This document shows, one piece after another, positions 27,001 through 33,863 of a DNA stretch of 64,000 bases (position 1 is the stretch's first letter; every line of letters begins with the position of its first letter). A program made the translations under genes and the position numbers. This stretch comes from Nonomuraea roseoviolacea subsp. carminata (lineage in GTDB: Bacteria; Actinomycetota; Actinomycetes; Streptosporangiales; Streptosporangiaceae): NCBI RefSeq assembly GCF_024172185.1, contig NZ_JAMZEC010000001.1:3038001-3102000 (forward strand), given 5' to 3'. The notes under the pieces were generated by a model that ran no database searches, was not told the origin of the DNA, and worked only from the letters and a program-made list of their open reading frames with translations.

Positions 27001-27650
27001 CGACGAGGTCCACGCTCCAGGTCTGGGACTGGAAGGCGGGTCGCATCCTGTGGTCGGCCAGGATGACCAGGCTGAAGGACGTCGCCTTCAGCCCCGACGG
27101 GAGCAGGCTGGCCGTGGTCGGGCAGGAGTCCCGTCTCCTGGACGCGGCCACCGGGAAGCCCGCCGGCCCGGTCCTGCAGGCCGGCGGCCGCACGACCAGC
27201 CTGGAGCACGGCGCGTTCACCCGCTCCGGGGAGCTCGTCACCGCGGACAACCGTGGCCGCCTCACGGTCTGGAACCGCGCGGGCGCGCCTCGCACGGTCA
27301 TCAGCGGCACCTCCGGCAGCCCGACGGCGCCGCTCGCCGTGTCACCGAAGGAGGACCTGGCCGCCCTCGTGGGCGGCGACGGCAAGGTCCGCCTCTACGA
27401 CCTGGCGCGCGGGCAGTACGTCGGCGCCGTCCTGGACGACGACCGAGGCAACGTCCAGCGGGTGTCCTTCACCTCCGACGGCGCCCGTCTGGTCACCTTC
27501 GACCAGGTCGACCTGCGGCACGAGTATCCCGTCGCGCCCCCGGCCGTGGCCGAGGCCCTGTGCGCCCGCTTCGGACGCACCCTGACCGAGCGGGAGTGGA
27601 GGACCTACCTTCCGGAGGTGACGCCGGTCGCCGTGTGCGGGAGCCGCTAG
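24090..27650 (+). CDS. Membrane Ser/Thr protein kinase with C-terminal WD40 propeller
   Basis: 1186 residues. N-terminal Hanks kinase domain (residues about 18-275): RLGSGGQGVVYDAYD (Gly loop), VAIKML (ATP Lys), VIHRDMKPDNVVL (catalytic loop, near 135) and VIDFGLART (DFG). A single membrane helix follows near 453-475 (MVSLSLAVLLVASLAATGVA). The C-terminal 650 residues are WD40-like blades (repeated SPSG/SPDG..LAV, LWD/VWDW elements), which would face outside. Such kinase-WD40 receptors are common in multicellular actinomycetes; ligand and targets are unknown. No clear ribosome site precedes the ATG. It is alone on the plus strand, divergent from the polysaccharide operon, and could regulate it; that is inference. 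Confidence 0.92.
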   Translation: MVHIQAPVTLVTGDPTRIGTYWLAGRLGSGGQGVVYDAYDPEGRRVAIKMLHGTDVGLLQREVTAAQRVSSFCTARLIEADLTGPRPYLVSEYVEGPSLGAAVRDGRTFAPGELHRLATGIATALTAIHDAGVIHRDMKPDNVVLGPDGPRVIDFGLARTLEMSLTASGLVSGTPTYMAPEVFTGERAGAPADVFAWGGIMLFAATGKDPFKAETLGAVMHQVMSVEPDLTCLPDPLRPLVHAALRKDPMERPTARALLLALISGDGRLDTARLLAEGGRASHLATQARDPGLGPLAEEAYGMLSPADRDLAAQVFLRLVTVDEDGELSLRRARLSEFPDARGVLRVFAYLLEVNGDEVRLTRPALPHAWPRLRGWIEANRDGLAAHRDIMSAARRWDDGGRRDGDLLTGRSLEVALQWAATGRRDITLVRAERDFLNAGAALGRRRARRTRMVSLSLAVLLVASLAATGVAVRQSRVADDRFRSAEASRIATASGTIRATDPRLGDLLSVAAWRLDPTAQTRKAMNDSLAKRENAMFQDPVTGPDTLRTLSADSRTLVSVSGGEARLWDVVRRAQVGKLRLDVKGTPIDVALSPSGTVLAVLTSKGAYAWDARTGKARGTWLFDKPIGGDATDRAAVRFGTVDRYVMVRRDGPGDVFWDLRTGRNAKLGGFWNGAMTPDGSAIYTQYRDTKTIGRFALPGLKLTGTRPAQEPCKYCPEPLAVTKEGELLEVLPRWRLGLTDLAEPDNSAAGTVIDDGPATWNRGRVVFSHDERLLASATDKEIQLWGEGTLLTTLTVRSASDDTSDRAAEAMSPQPRFDPGGKVLRYLSEDRVFSLDVSALGGAGDPESSTIAMSPDGTTTVESHGADVYLRDAKRRDLLLRGVKGGDNVVLFTGAAFSHDGRMIALTTFEPTETGPDDFANITHLRIHDAATRKEIKQLKVSDAGEGFLVGFSPDGGKIAVQLTELGDSTRSTLQVWDWKAGRILWSARMTRLKDVAFSPDGSRLAVVGQESRLLDAATGKPAGPVLQAGGRTTSLEHGAFTRSGELVTADNRGRLTVWNRAGAPRTVISGTSGSPTAPLAVSPKEDLAALVGGDGKVRLYDLARGQYVGAVLDDDRGNVQRVSFTSDGARLVTFDQVDLRHEYPVAPPAVAEALCARFGRTLTEREWRTYLPEVTPVAVCGSR

Positions 27651-27651
27651 A

Positions 27652-27684
27652 CGAGCCCCGGCCCGCGGCCGCGGTCCTGGCTCG
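27652..27684. terminator. Possible bidirectional terminator between convergent genes
   Basis: CGAGCC (27652-27657) pairs with GGCTCG (27679-27684) around a GC-rich loop that itself contains the self-complementary CCGCGGCCGCGG. It lies between the kinase stop and the convergent esterase stop. No T-run, as is usual in high-GC actinomycetes. Confidence 0.4.
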
Positions 27685-27695
27685 CGGGCGGCCCC

Positions 27696-28997
27696 TCAGG
27701 CTTTGACGTGTCCGGTCACGGTCGAGGTGGGCACGTTGAGGACGCCGTCGAAGGCGTCCAGGACGGGGGTGTGCACGTAGGCGCTCTGGATCCGGATGCG
27801 GTCGGGGCCCGCGGCGGCGCCGGCCTCCTGGCGTGCCGGGCGGAGGCCGGCGACGCTGAGCCCGAGCCCGGCCTCGGCGAAGGCCGCTTCGACGCTGCCC
27901 CGCTCGGGCGGCTGCAGCGGGGTGTCGTCGATGGCGAAGCCGAAGCGCGCCTTCTCGTCGGGGCGCATGTCGGCTGTCTGCCCGGTGGTGCTGGTCAGGG
28001 CGAGGGCGAAGTAGTCGTCGCCGAGGACGCGGTGCAGGTGCTGTCCCATCGGGAGCCCGGTGAGGTGACCGTCGAACGAGATCGGCACCTTCTGGATGTG
28101 GGCGTTGTGGGCCGCCAGCACCACCCGGGTCCCGGTTTCGAGGCGCTCCAGATGCCACAGGACCGATCCGGCCATGTAGACGTCGCGGGCCGAGGTGTCG
28201 GCGGTCAGTCCCGTTCCGGCGTACAGGCCGGCCATGGCGCGAAAGCCGTAGTCGGCGTGGCAGGCGCCTTCGAGGCGACGCAGGGCGATGTCGTAGCCGC
28301 GCTGGTCACCGCGGGCCAGGTACAGCGCTTCGACGGCGCGGAAGCGGATGAGCAGGCGCATCAGGGCCGCGCTGAGAGCGTCCTGTTCGGCGGTGGGCAG
28401 GCGGGTCCAGGCGGGTGCGGCCGAGGCCGCGGAGGCGCCGGCGAAGGATTCGGCGATCCGCGTCGCCGTCTGGAGCTCCGGCAGGGCTTCGGGGTCGATC
28501 TCGCGGAGGTATTCGGCGACCGGGGCCAGGGCGGGAACCAGGGACCCACCGGCCGCGGGGACGTCGATCCCGGCGAAACGCACCGGCTTCGACGCCGTGG
28601 CGTTGTGCCGGCGCATCCAGCGCAGGGGCTCTTCGACGCCCACGGGGATCGCCTCGGCGAGCAGGGCGGACACGTCATCATCCGTCCCTTCTCCCCGGGC
28701 CCAGGCGTCGAGCGGGAAGCCCTCGCTGAAGCCGTATTCGAAGGCCAGGACGGTGAAGCCGCAGTGTTCGACCAGGAACCGCAGGATGCGCCGGCGGATG
28801 AGCGAGAACTCGTCGATGAAGTGGGAGTTCTCGCCGATGGCGACGACGCGGGCGTCGCCGATGATGTCGCGCAGCGGCTCCATGTCGTCGAGCGGCGCGT
28901 CGGGGTCGAGGTGGGTCAGCGGGACGGCTTGGCCGCGGAGCCAGCCGGCGAACGGGTCGGGGTGGGACGGACCAGGCATGCTGTCAGCTCGTTTCAT
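27696..28997 (-). CDS. Erythromycin esterase family protein (cytoplasmic)
   Basis: 433 residues. Family signatures: VVAIGENSHFIDEFSLIRRR (the GExSH segment near residues 55-60, with the metal/catalytic His), VLAFEYGFSEGF, RFAGIDVP, and LAAHNAHIQKV, all in the expected order for EreA/EreB-type hydrolases, which open the lactone ring of 14-membered macrolides. No signal peptide, unlike the second family member at 45635-47002. Start ATG at 28997, or the internal ATG at 28979; neither has a strong ribosome site. Downstream of a Vat-like acetyltransferase and a TetR regulator, so it is probably part of a drug-resistance unit. Many family members have other or unknown substrates. Confidence 0.85.
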   Translation of the reverse strand: MKRADSMPGPSHPDPFAGWLRGQAVPLTHLDPDAPLDDMEPLRDIIGDARVVAIGENSHFIDEFSLIRRRILRFLVEHCGFTVLAFEYGFSEGFPLDAWARGEGTDDDVSALLAEAIPVGVEEPLRWMRRHNATASKPVRFAGIDVPAAGGSLVPALAPVAEYLREIDPEALPELQTATRIAESFAGASAASAAPAWTRLPTAEQDALSAALMRLLIRFRAVEALYLARGDQRGYDIALRRLEGACHADYGFRAMAGLYAGTGLTADTSARDVYMAGSVLWHLERLETGTRVVLAAHNAHIQKVPISFDGHLTGLPMGQHLHRVLGDDYFALALTSTTGQTADMRPDEKARFGFAIDDTPLQPPERGSVEAAFAEAGLGLSVAGLRPARQEAGAAAGPDRIRIQSAYVHTPVLDAFDGVLNVPTSTVTGHVKA

Positions 28998-29099
28998 GGT
29001 GCCGGAAGGTGGAGGGCCGACGGTGTGGGGGCACGGGGCGACGCGCGCGGGACGGCCACCGGAGGGGCCGGCAGGACGGTGGAACCGCTCGGCTCGCCG

Positions 29100-29750
29100 C
29101 TAGGACCTGAGGGCCGCCGCCGCCTTCTCCAGGGCGTCGATGCCGCCGGACATGATCGTCCGGATGTGCTCGCCGATGTGCTGCAACGGCCAGTCCCACC
29201 AGGCCACGGCCAGGAGGCGGTCGATGTCCGCATCGCTGTGACGGCGGCGGATCAGCCGGGCCGGGTTGCCGCCGACGATGCCGTAGTCGGGGACGTCGTC
29301 GACGACGACCGAGCCGGAGGCGATGATCGCTCCGTGGCCGATGCGGACACCGGGCATCACCAGGGACCGGTAGCCGAACCAGACGTCGTTGCCCACCACG
29401 GTGTCCCCCCGTCCGGGCAGGCCGGTGATGAGGTCGAAGTGCTCGGCCCACGAACCGCCCATGATCGGGAAGGGGAAGGTCGAGGGGCCGTCCATGCGGT
29501 GGTTGGCGCCGTTCATGATGAACCGCACGCCCTCGCCCAGCGCGCAGAACTTGCCGATGACCAGTCTCTCCGGCCCGTAGTGGTACAGCACGTTGCGGGT
29601 CTCGAAGGCCGTCGGATCGTCCGGGTCGTCGTAGTAGGAGAACTCCCCCACCTCGATCAGCGGCGAGGTGATCAGCGGCTTCAGCAGCACCACACGCGGC
29701 TGTCCGGGCATGGGATGCACCACGGTCGGGTCGGCGGGGACGGACGACAT
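29100..29750 (-). CDS. Vat-family streptogramin/xenobiotic O-acetyltransferase
   Basis: 216 residues. Left-handed beta-helix acetyltransferase with FSYYDDPDDPTAFETRNVLYH, LVIGKFCALGEGVRFIMNGANHRMDG (catalytic His in NGANH), FPIMGGSWAEHF, and VVGNDVWFGYRSLVMPGV (acetyl-CoA tunnel). This pattern matches Vat streptogramin A acetyltransferases and chloramphenicol-type XATs. Start ATG at 29750 with AAAGGAGA upstream. It is divergent from a TetR gene and 102 bp upstream of the erythromycin-esterase gene. A substrate-induced resistance role is likely, but family members in actinomycetes can also acetylate other compounds. Confidence 0.88.
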   Translation of the reverse strand: MSSVPADPTVVHPMPGQPRVVLLKPLITSPLIEVGEFSYYDDPDDPTAFETRNVLYHYGPERLVIGKFCALGEGVRFIMNGANHRMDGPSTFPFPIMGGSWAEHFDLITGLPGRGDTVVGNDVWFGYRSLVMPGVRIGHGAIIASGSVVVDDVPDYGIVGGNPARLIRRRHSDADIDRLLAVAWWDWPLQHIGEHIRTIMSGGIDALEKAAAALRS

Positions 29751-29789
29751 CGTCAATCGTCTCCTTTCTGCATCCGACGACACTACTAG

Positions 29790-29805
29790 TGCGACAATTG
29801 CCGCA
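29790..29805. promoter_or_regulatory. Probable TetR operator TGCGACAATTGCCGCA
   Basis: 16-bp palindrome centred on CAATTG, broken at one base pair only. It sits in the 105-bp divergent gap between the Vat-like gene and the TetR gene. A -10-like TAGTGT for the Vat-like gene (29785-29780, minus strand) and a TAAGAT for the TetR gene (29807-29812, plus strand) flank it, so a bound repressor would block both. Confidence 0.65.
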
Positions 29806-29855
29806 TTAAGATGGTGGCATGCCGCCGTCCCCCTGAGCAAACCGGATGACCAGCG

Positions 29856-30506
29856 ATGACCAGCGCAGAACCACGACCCGACGACTCCCGACCGGCGTCA
29901 CCGCCACGCCGCCGCCCCGGCGGCCGTACCGCCCGTATTCGCACGCAGGTGCTCGACGCGGTGCTGGCGGAGCTCGGAGAGCACGGTTACGACGGGCTCA
30001 CCATGGACGCCGTCGCCGCGCGCTCCGGCGTGCACCGCGCGACGGTGTACCGGCGCTGGGGCGACGTCGGCGGGTTGCTCGCCGACGTCCTGGACGCGGC
30101 GAGCGAGGACGACTGGGGACCTCCGGACACCGGCTCGCTGAGAGGCGACCTGGCGGCGCTGAACCACGAGATCCAGGCGGCTCTGACCGCGCATCCGCCG
30201 ATCGTCATGGCCCTGATCGCCGCCTCGTTCCGCTCCGAGAAGGCCGACCGCGCCCAGCAGCGGCTCTGGGAGGACCGCTACGCCCGCTGCGAGCTCGTCG
30301 TCAGCCGGGCGATCGGACGCGGCGAACTCCCGCCGCGCACCGACGCCCGGCGGCTGCTCATCGCCGCCACCGCGCCGGTGTACCACCACCTGCTACTTCT
30401 CCGCACGCCACCCGATCCGCGCCTTCCCGAGCACGCGGCCGAGACCGCCGCCCTGGCCGCGTCCGCCGGCGCCTTCACCGAGTTCCCGCCGGCCGGCGAC
30501 GCCTGA
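29856..30506 (+). CDS. TetR family transcriptional regulator
   Basis: 216 residues. N-terminal TetR helix-turn-helix: LAELGEHGYDGLTMDAVAAR followed by SGVHRATVYRRWGDVGGLL; the C-terminal domain has the helical dimer/ligand architecture of the TetR_C_11-like group (alternative ligand-binding domain). Divergent from the Vat-like gene with a palindromic site between them, a standard arrangement for a drug-responsive repressor. ATG at 29856 is preceded by a duplicated ATGACCAGCG segment (29846 and 29856); no good ribosome site. Confidence 0.9.
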   Translation: MTSAEPRPDDSRPASPPRRRPGGRTARIRTQVLDAVLAELGEHGYDGLTMDAVAARSGVHRATVYRRWGDVGGLLADVLDAASEDDWGPPDTGSLRGDLAALNHEIQAALTAHPPIVMALIAASFRSEKADRAQQRLWEDRYARCELVVSRAIGRGELPPRTDARRLLIAATAPVYHHLLLLRTPPDPRLPEHAAETAALAASAGAFTEFPPAGDA

Positions 30507-30509
30507 CGG

Positions 30510-30527
30510 GCGGACGCACACGTCCGC
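30510..30527. terminator. Bidirectional hairpin terminator GCGGACG-CACA-CGTCCGC
   Basis: Perfect 7-bp stem with a 4-nt loop, a few bases after the TetR stop and before the stop of the convergent hypothetical gene. It is placed to end both transcripts; no T-run. Confidence 0.6.
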
Positions 30528-30544
30528 GCCCGGCGCGGCCGGCC

Positions 30545-30895
30545 CTAGTCGTACTCGAGGTCCGGCAGCGCGGACGGCGGGTCGGGGCTGCGCCAGACGA
30601 CCACCGCGCCGTCACGCGCCGCCTCGGTCGCGAGCTGGAGCCGGTCCAGGTCGAAGTCCGGCAGGTAGCGCAGGCGCGCCAGGAACGTCGAGTCGGTGGC
30701 CGACCTCGGCACCACGCAGCCCTCGCCGTCGCGGTCGAGCAGGATGTACAGGACATCGGAGTCCGTCTCGGCGGCGACGCGCACCTCGACGACGTCCTCC
30801 CAGGCGAGGGCCTCGACGCTTCCGTCGGCGTAGTGACGGGTCACGCCCTCTTCCGTGACATACACGTAGGAGTCCGGCATCGGGTTGCCGTGCAT
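30545..30895 (-). CDS. Hypothetical protein, small mixed alpha/beta
   Basis: 116 residues, not assigned to a family. The N-terminal half reads as short beta strands (SYVYVTEEGVTRHYADG, EALAWEDVVEVRVAAE, DVLYILLDRDGEGCVVP) followed by a hydrophobic/acidic helix (STFLARLRYLPDFDLDRLQL), which resembles a small PH-like or immunity-type fold. ATG 30895 is favoured because GAGAAT lies 7 nt upstream, as in the leaderless genes nearby; an internal ATG at 30880 is possible. No signal peptide. Convergent with the TetR gene, upstream of nothing obviously related. Confidence 0.65.
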   Translation of the reverse strand: MHGNPMPDSYVYVTEEGVTRHYADGSVEALAWEDVVEVRVAAETDSDVLYILLDRDGEGCVVPRSATDSTFLARLRYLPDFDLDRLQLATEAARDGAVVVWRSPDPPSALPDLEYD

Positions 30896-30942
30896 GGCCG
30901 CGATTCTCGCGAGTCGGAGGGGCGTACCGCAAGGGCTCGCGC

Positions 30943-31563
30943 TCAGCCGCCCCAAGTGTGCCCGAGATGGGCCGCCACCGCGGCCCGCGCCGCCTCCACC
31001 GGGCCGTCGGCGATCGCGTCCAGGAGCTCCCGGTGCTCGCGCACGAGCACCTCCCTGTCCTCATAGACCTCTCGCAGCCGCACCAGCCCGAGCCGGGTCT
31101 CCGCCGCCAGCGCCCCGTAGAGGCGGTCGAGGCGCGGGCTGCCCACGGCGCTGATCAGCGCCTCGTGCAGCGCCATGTGCTCGGCCACGGTGTCGGCCCA
31201 CGGCGCCTCGGCGGGCAGGCCGTCCATCCGGGCCAGCGCGGCGTCGGCCTCGGGCACCCGCCGCCCGGCCATGGCCTGGGCCATGAGGTCCTCCAGCGGC
31301 CGGCGCACGTACATGAGGTCGTCGAGGTCGTCGAGGGTGACCTCGGGGACGTACGCGCTGCGGTTGCGCTCGCGCCGCAGCAGGCCCTCGTGGACGAGCG
31401 CGGCGAGGGCCTCGCGCACCGTGGGCCTGGCCACGCCGTACGCGGCGGCGATCTCCTGCTCGGGCAGCGGGGTGCCCGGCGCGATCTCGCCGGACAGCAC
31501 CCGGCGGCGCAGCTCGCCGGCCAGGGCGCCGACGGCCGAGACGGGTCTGAGGGGCAGGGTCAC
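30943..31563 (-). CDS. GntR family regulator (FadR-type, FCD domain)
   Basis: 206 residues. Winged helix at the N-terminus (GTPLPEQEIAAAYGVARPTV, then REALAALVHEGLL), then an all-helical FCD effector domain with the usual metal-site residues (Asp/His in EHMALHEALI, EHRELLDAI and VAAHLGHT). GTG start at 31563 without ribosome site but with TAGAGT 7 nt upstream, indicating a leaderless mRNA from its own promoter. The operator-like TTGTCTGACAA before the upstream EamA gene matches the spacing of FadR-type sites, so it probably represses that exporter. Confidence 0.88.
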   Translation of the reverse strand: MTLPLRPVSAVGALAGELRRRVLSGEIAPGTPLPEQEIAAAYGVARPTVREALAALVHEGLLRRERNRSAYVPEVTLDDLDDLMYVRRPLEDLMAQAMAGRRVPEADAALARMDGLPAEAPWADTVAEHMALHEALISAVGSPRLDRLYGALAAETRLGLVRLREVYEDREVLVREHRELLDAIADGPVEAARAAVAAHLGHTWGG

Positions 31564-31594
31564 GGGTCAGACTCTAACCGCAATGCCGGCCGGT

Positions 31595-31643
31595 CCCGCC
31601 CTGACGGATCCGCCGGCCGTTCCCCGCCCTGACGGATCCGCCC
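31595..31643. repeat. Intergenic tandem duplication, 20 bp at 29-bp period
   Basis: CCCGCCCTGACGGATCCGCC occurs identically at 31595-31614 and 31624-31643 in the 83-bp gap between the EamA stop and the GntR start. It carries GGATCC cores but no hairpin or promoter that I can see. Confidence 0.85.
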
Positions 31644-31646
31644 GGC

Positions 31647-32633
31647 TCAGGCACGGCGCGGGTCGCCCGGCATGGAGCTGATCGGCTCGGGGACCACGGG
31701 GTCGCCCGGCGTGGAACTGACCGGCTCGGGGACGGCGGGGTCGCCCGGCGTGGCCGGGGCCTCGGGCGCGCCCCGTCGGGAGCGCCGGTCGGGCAGGGCC
31801 ACGACGACCAGCCCGACCGCCAGCAGGGCGAGCCCCGCCCACGACACGGGGGCCAGCCGCTCCCCCAGCACCACGAGCCCGAGCAGCGCGGCGACCGCGG
31901 GCTCGGCCAGCGCCAACGTGGAAGCCGTGGCCACCGGCGTGGTGCGCAGGCCCCTGCCGTACAGGACGTAGGACAGCGCCGTGGAGGCCAGCCCGAGGTA
32001 GAGGACGGCGAGCAGGGCCTTCGGCTCGCCCAGCCACCCCGCGCCGCGCCAAAGCAGCACCGGCAGCATGATCACGGCCGCGCCGCCGAACAGCACCCCC
32101 ATCACCCCGTCGGACGGCGCCCCCTTGGCGATGGCGCGAGCGGCGCAGACCGCGTAGAAGGCGTAGACGAGACCGCCGAGCAGCGCGAGCAGCACCCCGG
32201 CCACCATCTGCCCGCCCGGCCCGCCGGCCTCCGCGCCGCCGCCCGCGATGAGGGCGGCGCAGCCGGCGATGGCGGCGGCGGTGGCCAAGGCCCAGCGTCC
32301 GCTCGGCCGCTCGCGGTGCAGCGCCCACGACAGCAGCCCCGTGAAGACCGGCCCGCTGCCGATCGCCACCACCGTGCCGACCGCCACCCCCGTCCGGCCG
32401 ACCGCCGCGAAGAAGCAGAGCTGGTACGCGGCCACCGCGGCGGCGGCGAGCAGGGTGGCCGGGCTCACCGACCCGCGCACGGCCCTGCCCGCGAACAGGG
32501 CGAGGACGGCGCCGCCGATGACCAGGCGGGCGGCGGCCAGGGCGACCGAGTCGGCGGAGACGAGCAGGCCGGCGGTGCCGGCCGTGCCCCACAGCACGGA
32601 GGCGCCCACGACGGCCAGAGGTCCTTGCTTCAT
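31647..32633 (-). CDS. EamA/DMT family exporter
   Basis: 328 residues, ten hydrophobic helices in two five-helix EamA repeats (ASVLWGTAGTAGLLVSADSV in the first; LGLASTALSYVLYGRGL in the second). Members export amino acids, metabolites or drugs. The C-terminal tail is unusual: after the last helix come Pro/Gly-rich repeats of 13 residues (TPGDPAVPEPVSS, then TPGDPVVPEPISS), generated by a 39-bp tandem repeat in the DNA. ATG at 32633 has no ribosome site but GACAAT 6 nt upstream with TGGACA 17 nt before that, i.e. a leaderless promoter; two TTGTC-type half-sites overlie it. Probably controlled by the downstream GntR protein. Confidence 0.88.
   Translation of the reverse strand: MKQGPLAVVGASVLWGTAGTAGLLVSADSVALAAARLVIGGAVLALFAGRAVRGSVSPATLLAAAAVAAYQLCFFAAVGRTGVAVGTVVAIGSGPVFTGLLSWALHRERPSGRWALATAAAIAGCAALIAGGGAEAGGPGGQMVAGVLLALLGGLVYAFYAVCAARAIAKGAPSDGVMGVLFGGAAVIMLPVLLWRGAGWLGEPKALLAVLYLGLASTALSYVLYGRGLRTTPVATASTLALAEPAVAALLGLVVLGERLAPVSWAGLALLAVGLVVVALPDRRSRRGAPEAPATPGDPAVPEPVSSTPGDPVVPEPISSMPGDPRRA
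31670..31747. repeat. In-gene 39-bp tandem repeat (PGDP tail)
   Basis: Two 39-bp units (31670-31708 and 31709-31747) with partial copies on both sides encode the 13-residue Pro/Gly/Asp repeats at the C-terminal tail of the EamA exporter. As the period is a multiple of 3, copy-number change keeps the frame. Confidence 0.9.
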
Positions 32634-32668
32634 ATGAACATTGTCAGACAATCAGACAATGCTGTCCA
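32634..32668 (-). promoter_or_regulatory. Promoter with overlapping GntR-type operator for EamA exporter
   Basis: On the minus strand TGGACA (32668-32663), a 17-bp spacer and GACAAT (32645-32640), 6 nt before the ATG at 32633. The spacer and -10 contain TTGTC-T-GACAA (32651-32641), a perfect 5-1-5 palindrome of the spacing used by FadR-type GntR proteins, and an 8-bp tandem duplication CAGACAAT (32645-32660, plus strand). A repressor bound here would block RNA polymerase directly. Confidence 0.7.
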
Positions 32669-32685
32669 GTTCGATCAGTCCGCGG

Positions 32686-33063
32686 TCACACGAGCTCGTC
32701 CAGGAGCTGGTCGATGAGGCGGGCGGCGGAGGAGACCAGCTCGGCCGCGTAGTCGTCGAGGACGGCGACGCCGTCGCGGATGCCGGGCACCGTGCGGGCC
32801 GGCAGGTCGAGCAGCGCCTCCCCCTCGGCCGAGGCGGCGGCGTCCACGTGGAACGCCCCGCCGGAGGCGGCGATGGAGACGGCGAAGCTCACCTCGCGGC
32901 CGTCGGGCAGCGTGAACGCGGTGCCGGCCCGAGCGCCGGCCGGGGGGAAGAAGTAGCAGAAGGGCTCGCTGCGGACGAAGGGGTGACGTAACTCGGCGAG
33001 GCTCGCCGCCGCCCGGCTCATGGCCGCCAGCAGACCGGCGGCCGCCAGGCTCTCGCTGTCCAC
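32686..33063 (-). CDS. Hypothetical protein, ~125 residues
   Basis: Not assigned to a family. Sequence: a hydrophobic helix (LAAAGLLAAMSRAAASLAEL), then FVRSEPFCYFFPPAGARAGT and FTLPDGREVSFAVSIAASGG, which look like beta strands, and two C-terminal helices (DGVAVLDDYAAELVSSAARL). No export signal. GTG at 33063 is chosen because TACCCT lies exactly 7 nt upstream, the layout of leaderless genes in this region; no ribosome site exists. Minus strand, just upstream of the EamA promoter. Confidence 0.65.
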   Translation of the reverse strand: MDSESLAAAGLLAAMSRAAASLAELRHPFVRSEPFCYFFPPAGARAGTAFTLPDGREVSFAVSIAASGGAFHVDAAASAEGEALLDLPARTVPGIRDGVAVLDDYAAELVSSAARLIDQLLDELV

Positions 33064-33183
33064 CCAACCGAGGGTAGATCACCCCGGCGACCACCCGCCA
33101 GCCACCTCCCCCAGGCCGGGAACCAGGCCGAGCCCCACGCCGCCACCTGCCGCGCCTCCGGAGACCCCGTCCGGGCACTCCGC

Positions 33184-33341
33184 GAGCCGCCCTCTCACGC
33201 CCCGGCCACCTTCCCGCCCCGAGGTCGCGGTTCGGAAGCGTCGCGCGGGCCGCCCGTCCGGGGAGCCGCCCCTCACATCCTGGGCCACCCTCCCGCCCCG
33301 AGGTCGCGGCGTTCGGAGGCGTCGCGCGGGCCGCCCGGCCG
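33184..33341. repeat. Imperfect tandem duplication of ~79 bp in intergenic gap
   Basis: Units 33184-33262 and 33263-33341 are about 85 % identical: both contain CCCGCCCCGAGGTCGCGG, a TTCGGA(A/G)GCGTCGCGCGGG segment and CCGCCC ends. They fill most of the 298-bp gap 33064-33361 between the hypothetical gene and the GNAT gene. No gene, promoter or clear hairpin is supported in the gap. Confidence 0.85.
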
Positions 33342-33361
33342 GGCGCGGAGGGTCGGAGGGG

Positions 33362-33853
33362 TCAGTCGGTGGCCAGGCGGGCGTGGCGCTCGACGTCGTG
33401 GCGGACCCCGTCGTAGACGAGCTTGCCCCGTTCGATCCCCTCGGCGAGGAAGCCGGCCTTGACGGCGACCCGGCACGAGGCGGGGTTGTCGACGCGGTGC
33501 CCCAGCTCCAGCCGGAAGAGCCCGCGTTCACGGAACGCCCACCGGGCCAGCTCCTCCACCGCCGCCGGGGCGACACCGCGCCCGCGCGCCTCGCGTACCG
33601 TCCAGTAGGAGACCCAGCCGTTGGCGTGGGCGTCGATGCGGGCCACCGCCACGTTGCCGACGACACGGCCCCCGAGCGTGACCGCGAACGCGTGCCCCAC
33701 CCCGTCCCACGAGGCGATCCAGCCGAGCGCGTCCTGGAGCGTGACGACCGGCCAGGGGGCCTGACGGGACAGCTCAGGGTCCTGGAAGGCGGCCAGCACG
33801 GCGGGGGCGTCATCCTGGCGCCACTCGCGCAGCCGGATGTTCGTTGTCAGCAT
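33362..33853 (-). CDS. GNAT family N-acetyltransferase (RimJ/RimL-like)
   Basis: 163 residues. IRLREWRQDDAPAVLAAFQD start, the central beta strand VGNVAVARID, the acetyl-CoA pyrophosphate loop REARGRGVAPAAVEELARWA, and LELGHRVDNPASCRVAVKAG (N-terminal part of the C-terminal domain) are classical of the RimJ/RimL group acting on protein N-termini or small amines. ATG at 33853 lacks a ribosome site but TAACCT lies 7 nt upstream. Downstream of a YjbR gene by 10 bp, minus strand. Confidence 0.87.
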   Translation of the reverse strand: MLTTNIRLREWRQDDAPAVLAAFQDPELSRQAPWPVVTLQDALGWIASWDGVGHAFAVTLGGRVVGNVAVARIDAHANGWVSYWTVREARGRGVAPAAVEELARWAFRERGLFRLELGHRVDNPASCRVAVKAGFLAEGIERGKLVYDGVRHDVERHARLATD

Positions 33854-33863
33854 TAATGCCAGG

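Noticed and set aside
33184..33341. Possible small protein in the duplicated gap, on the minus strand
   Set aside because: Frames through both units end in stops and show only Arg/Gly/Pro; the duplication explains the apparent open frames.
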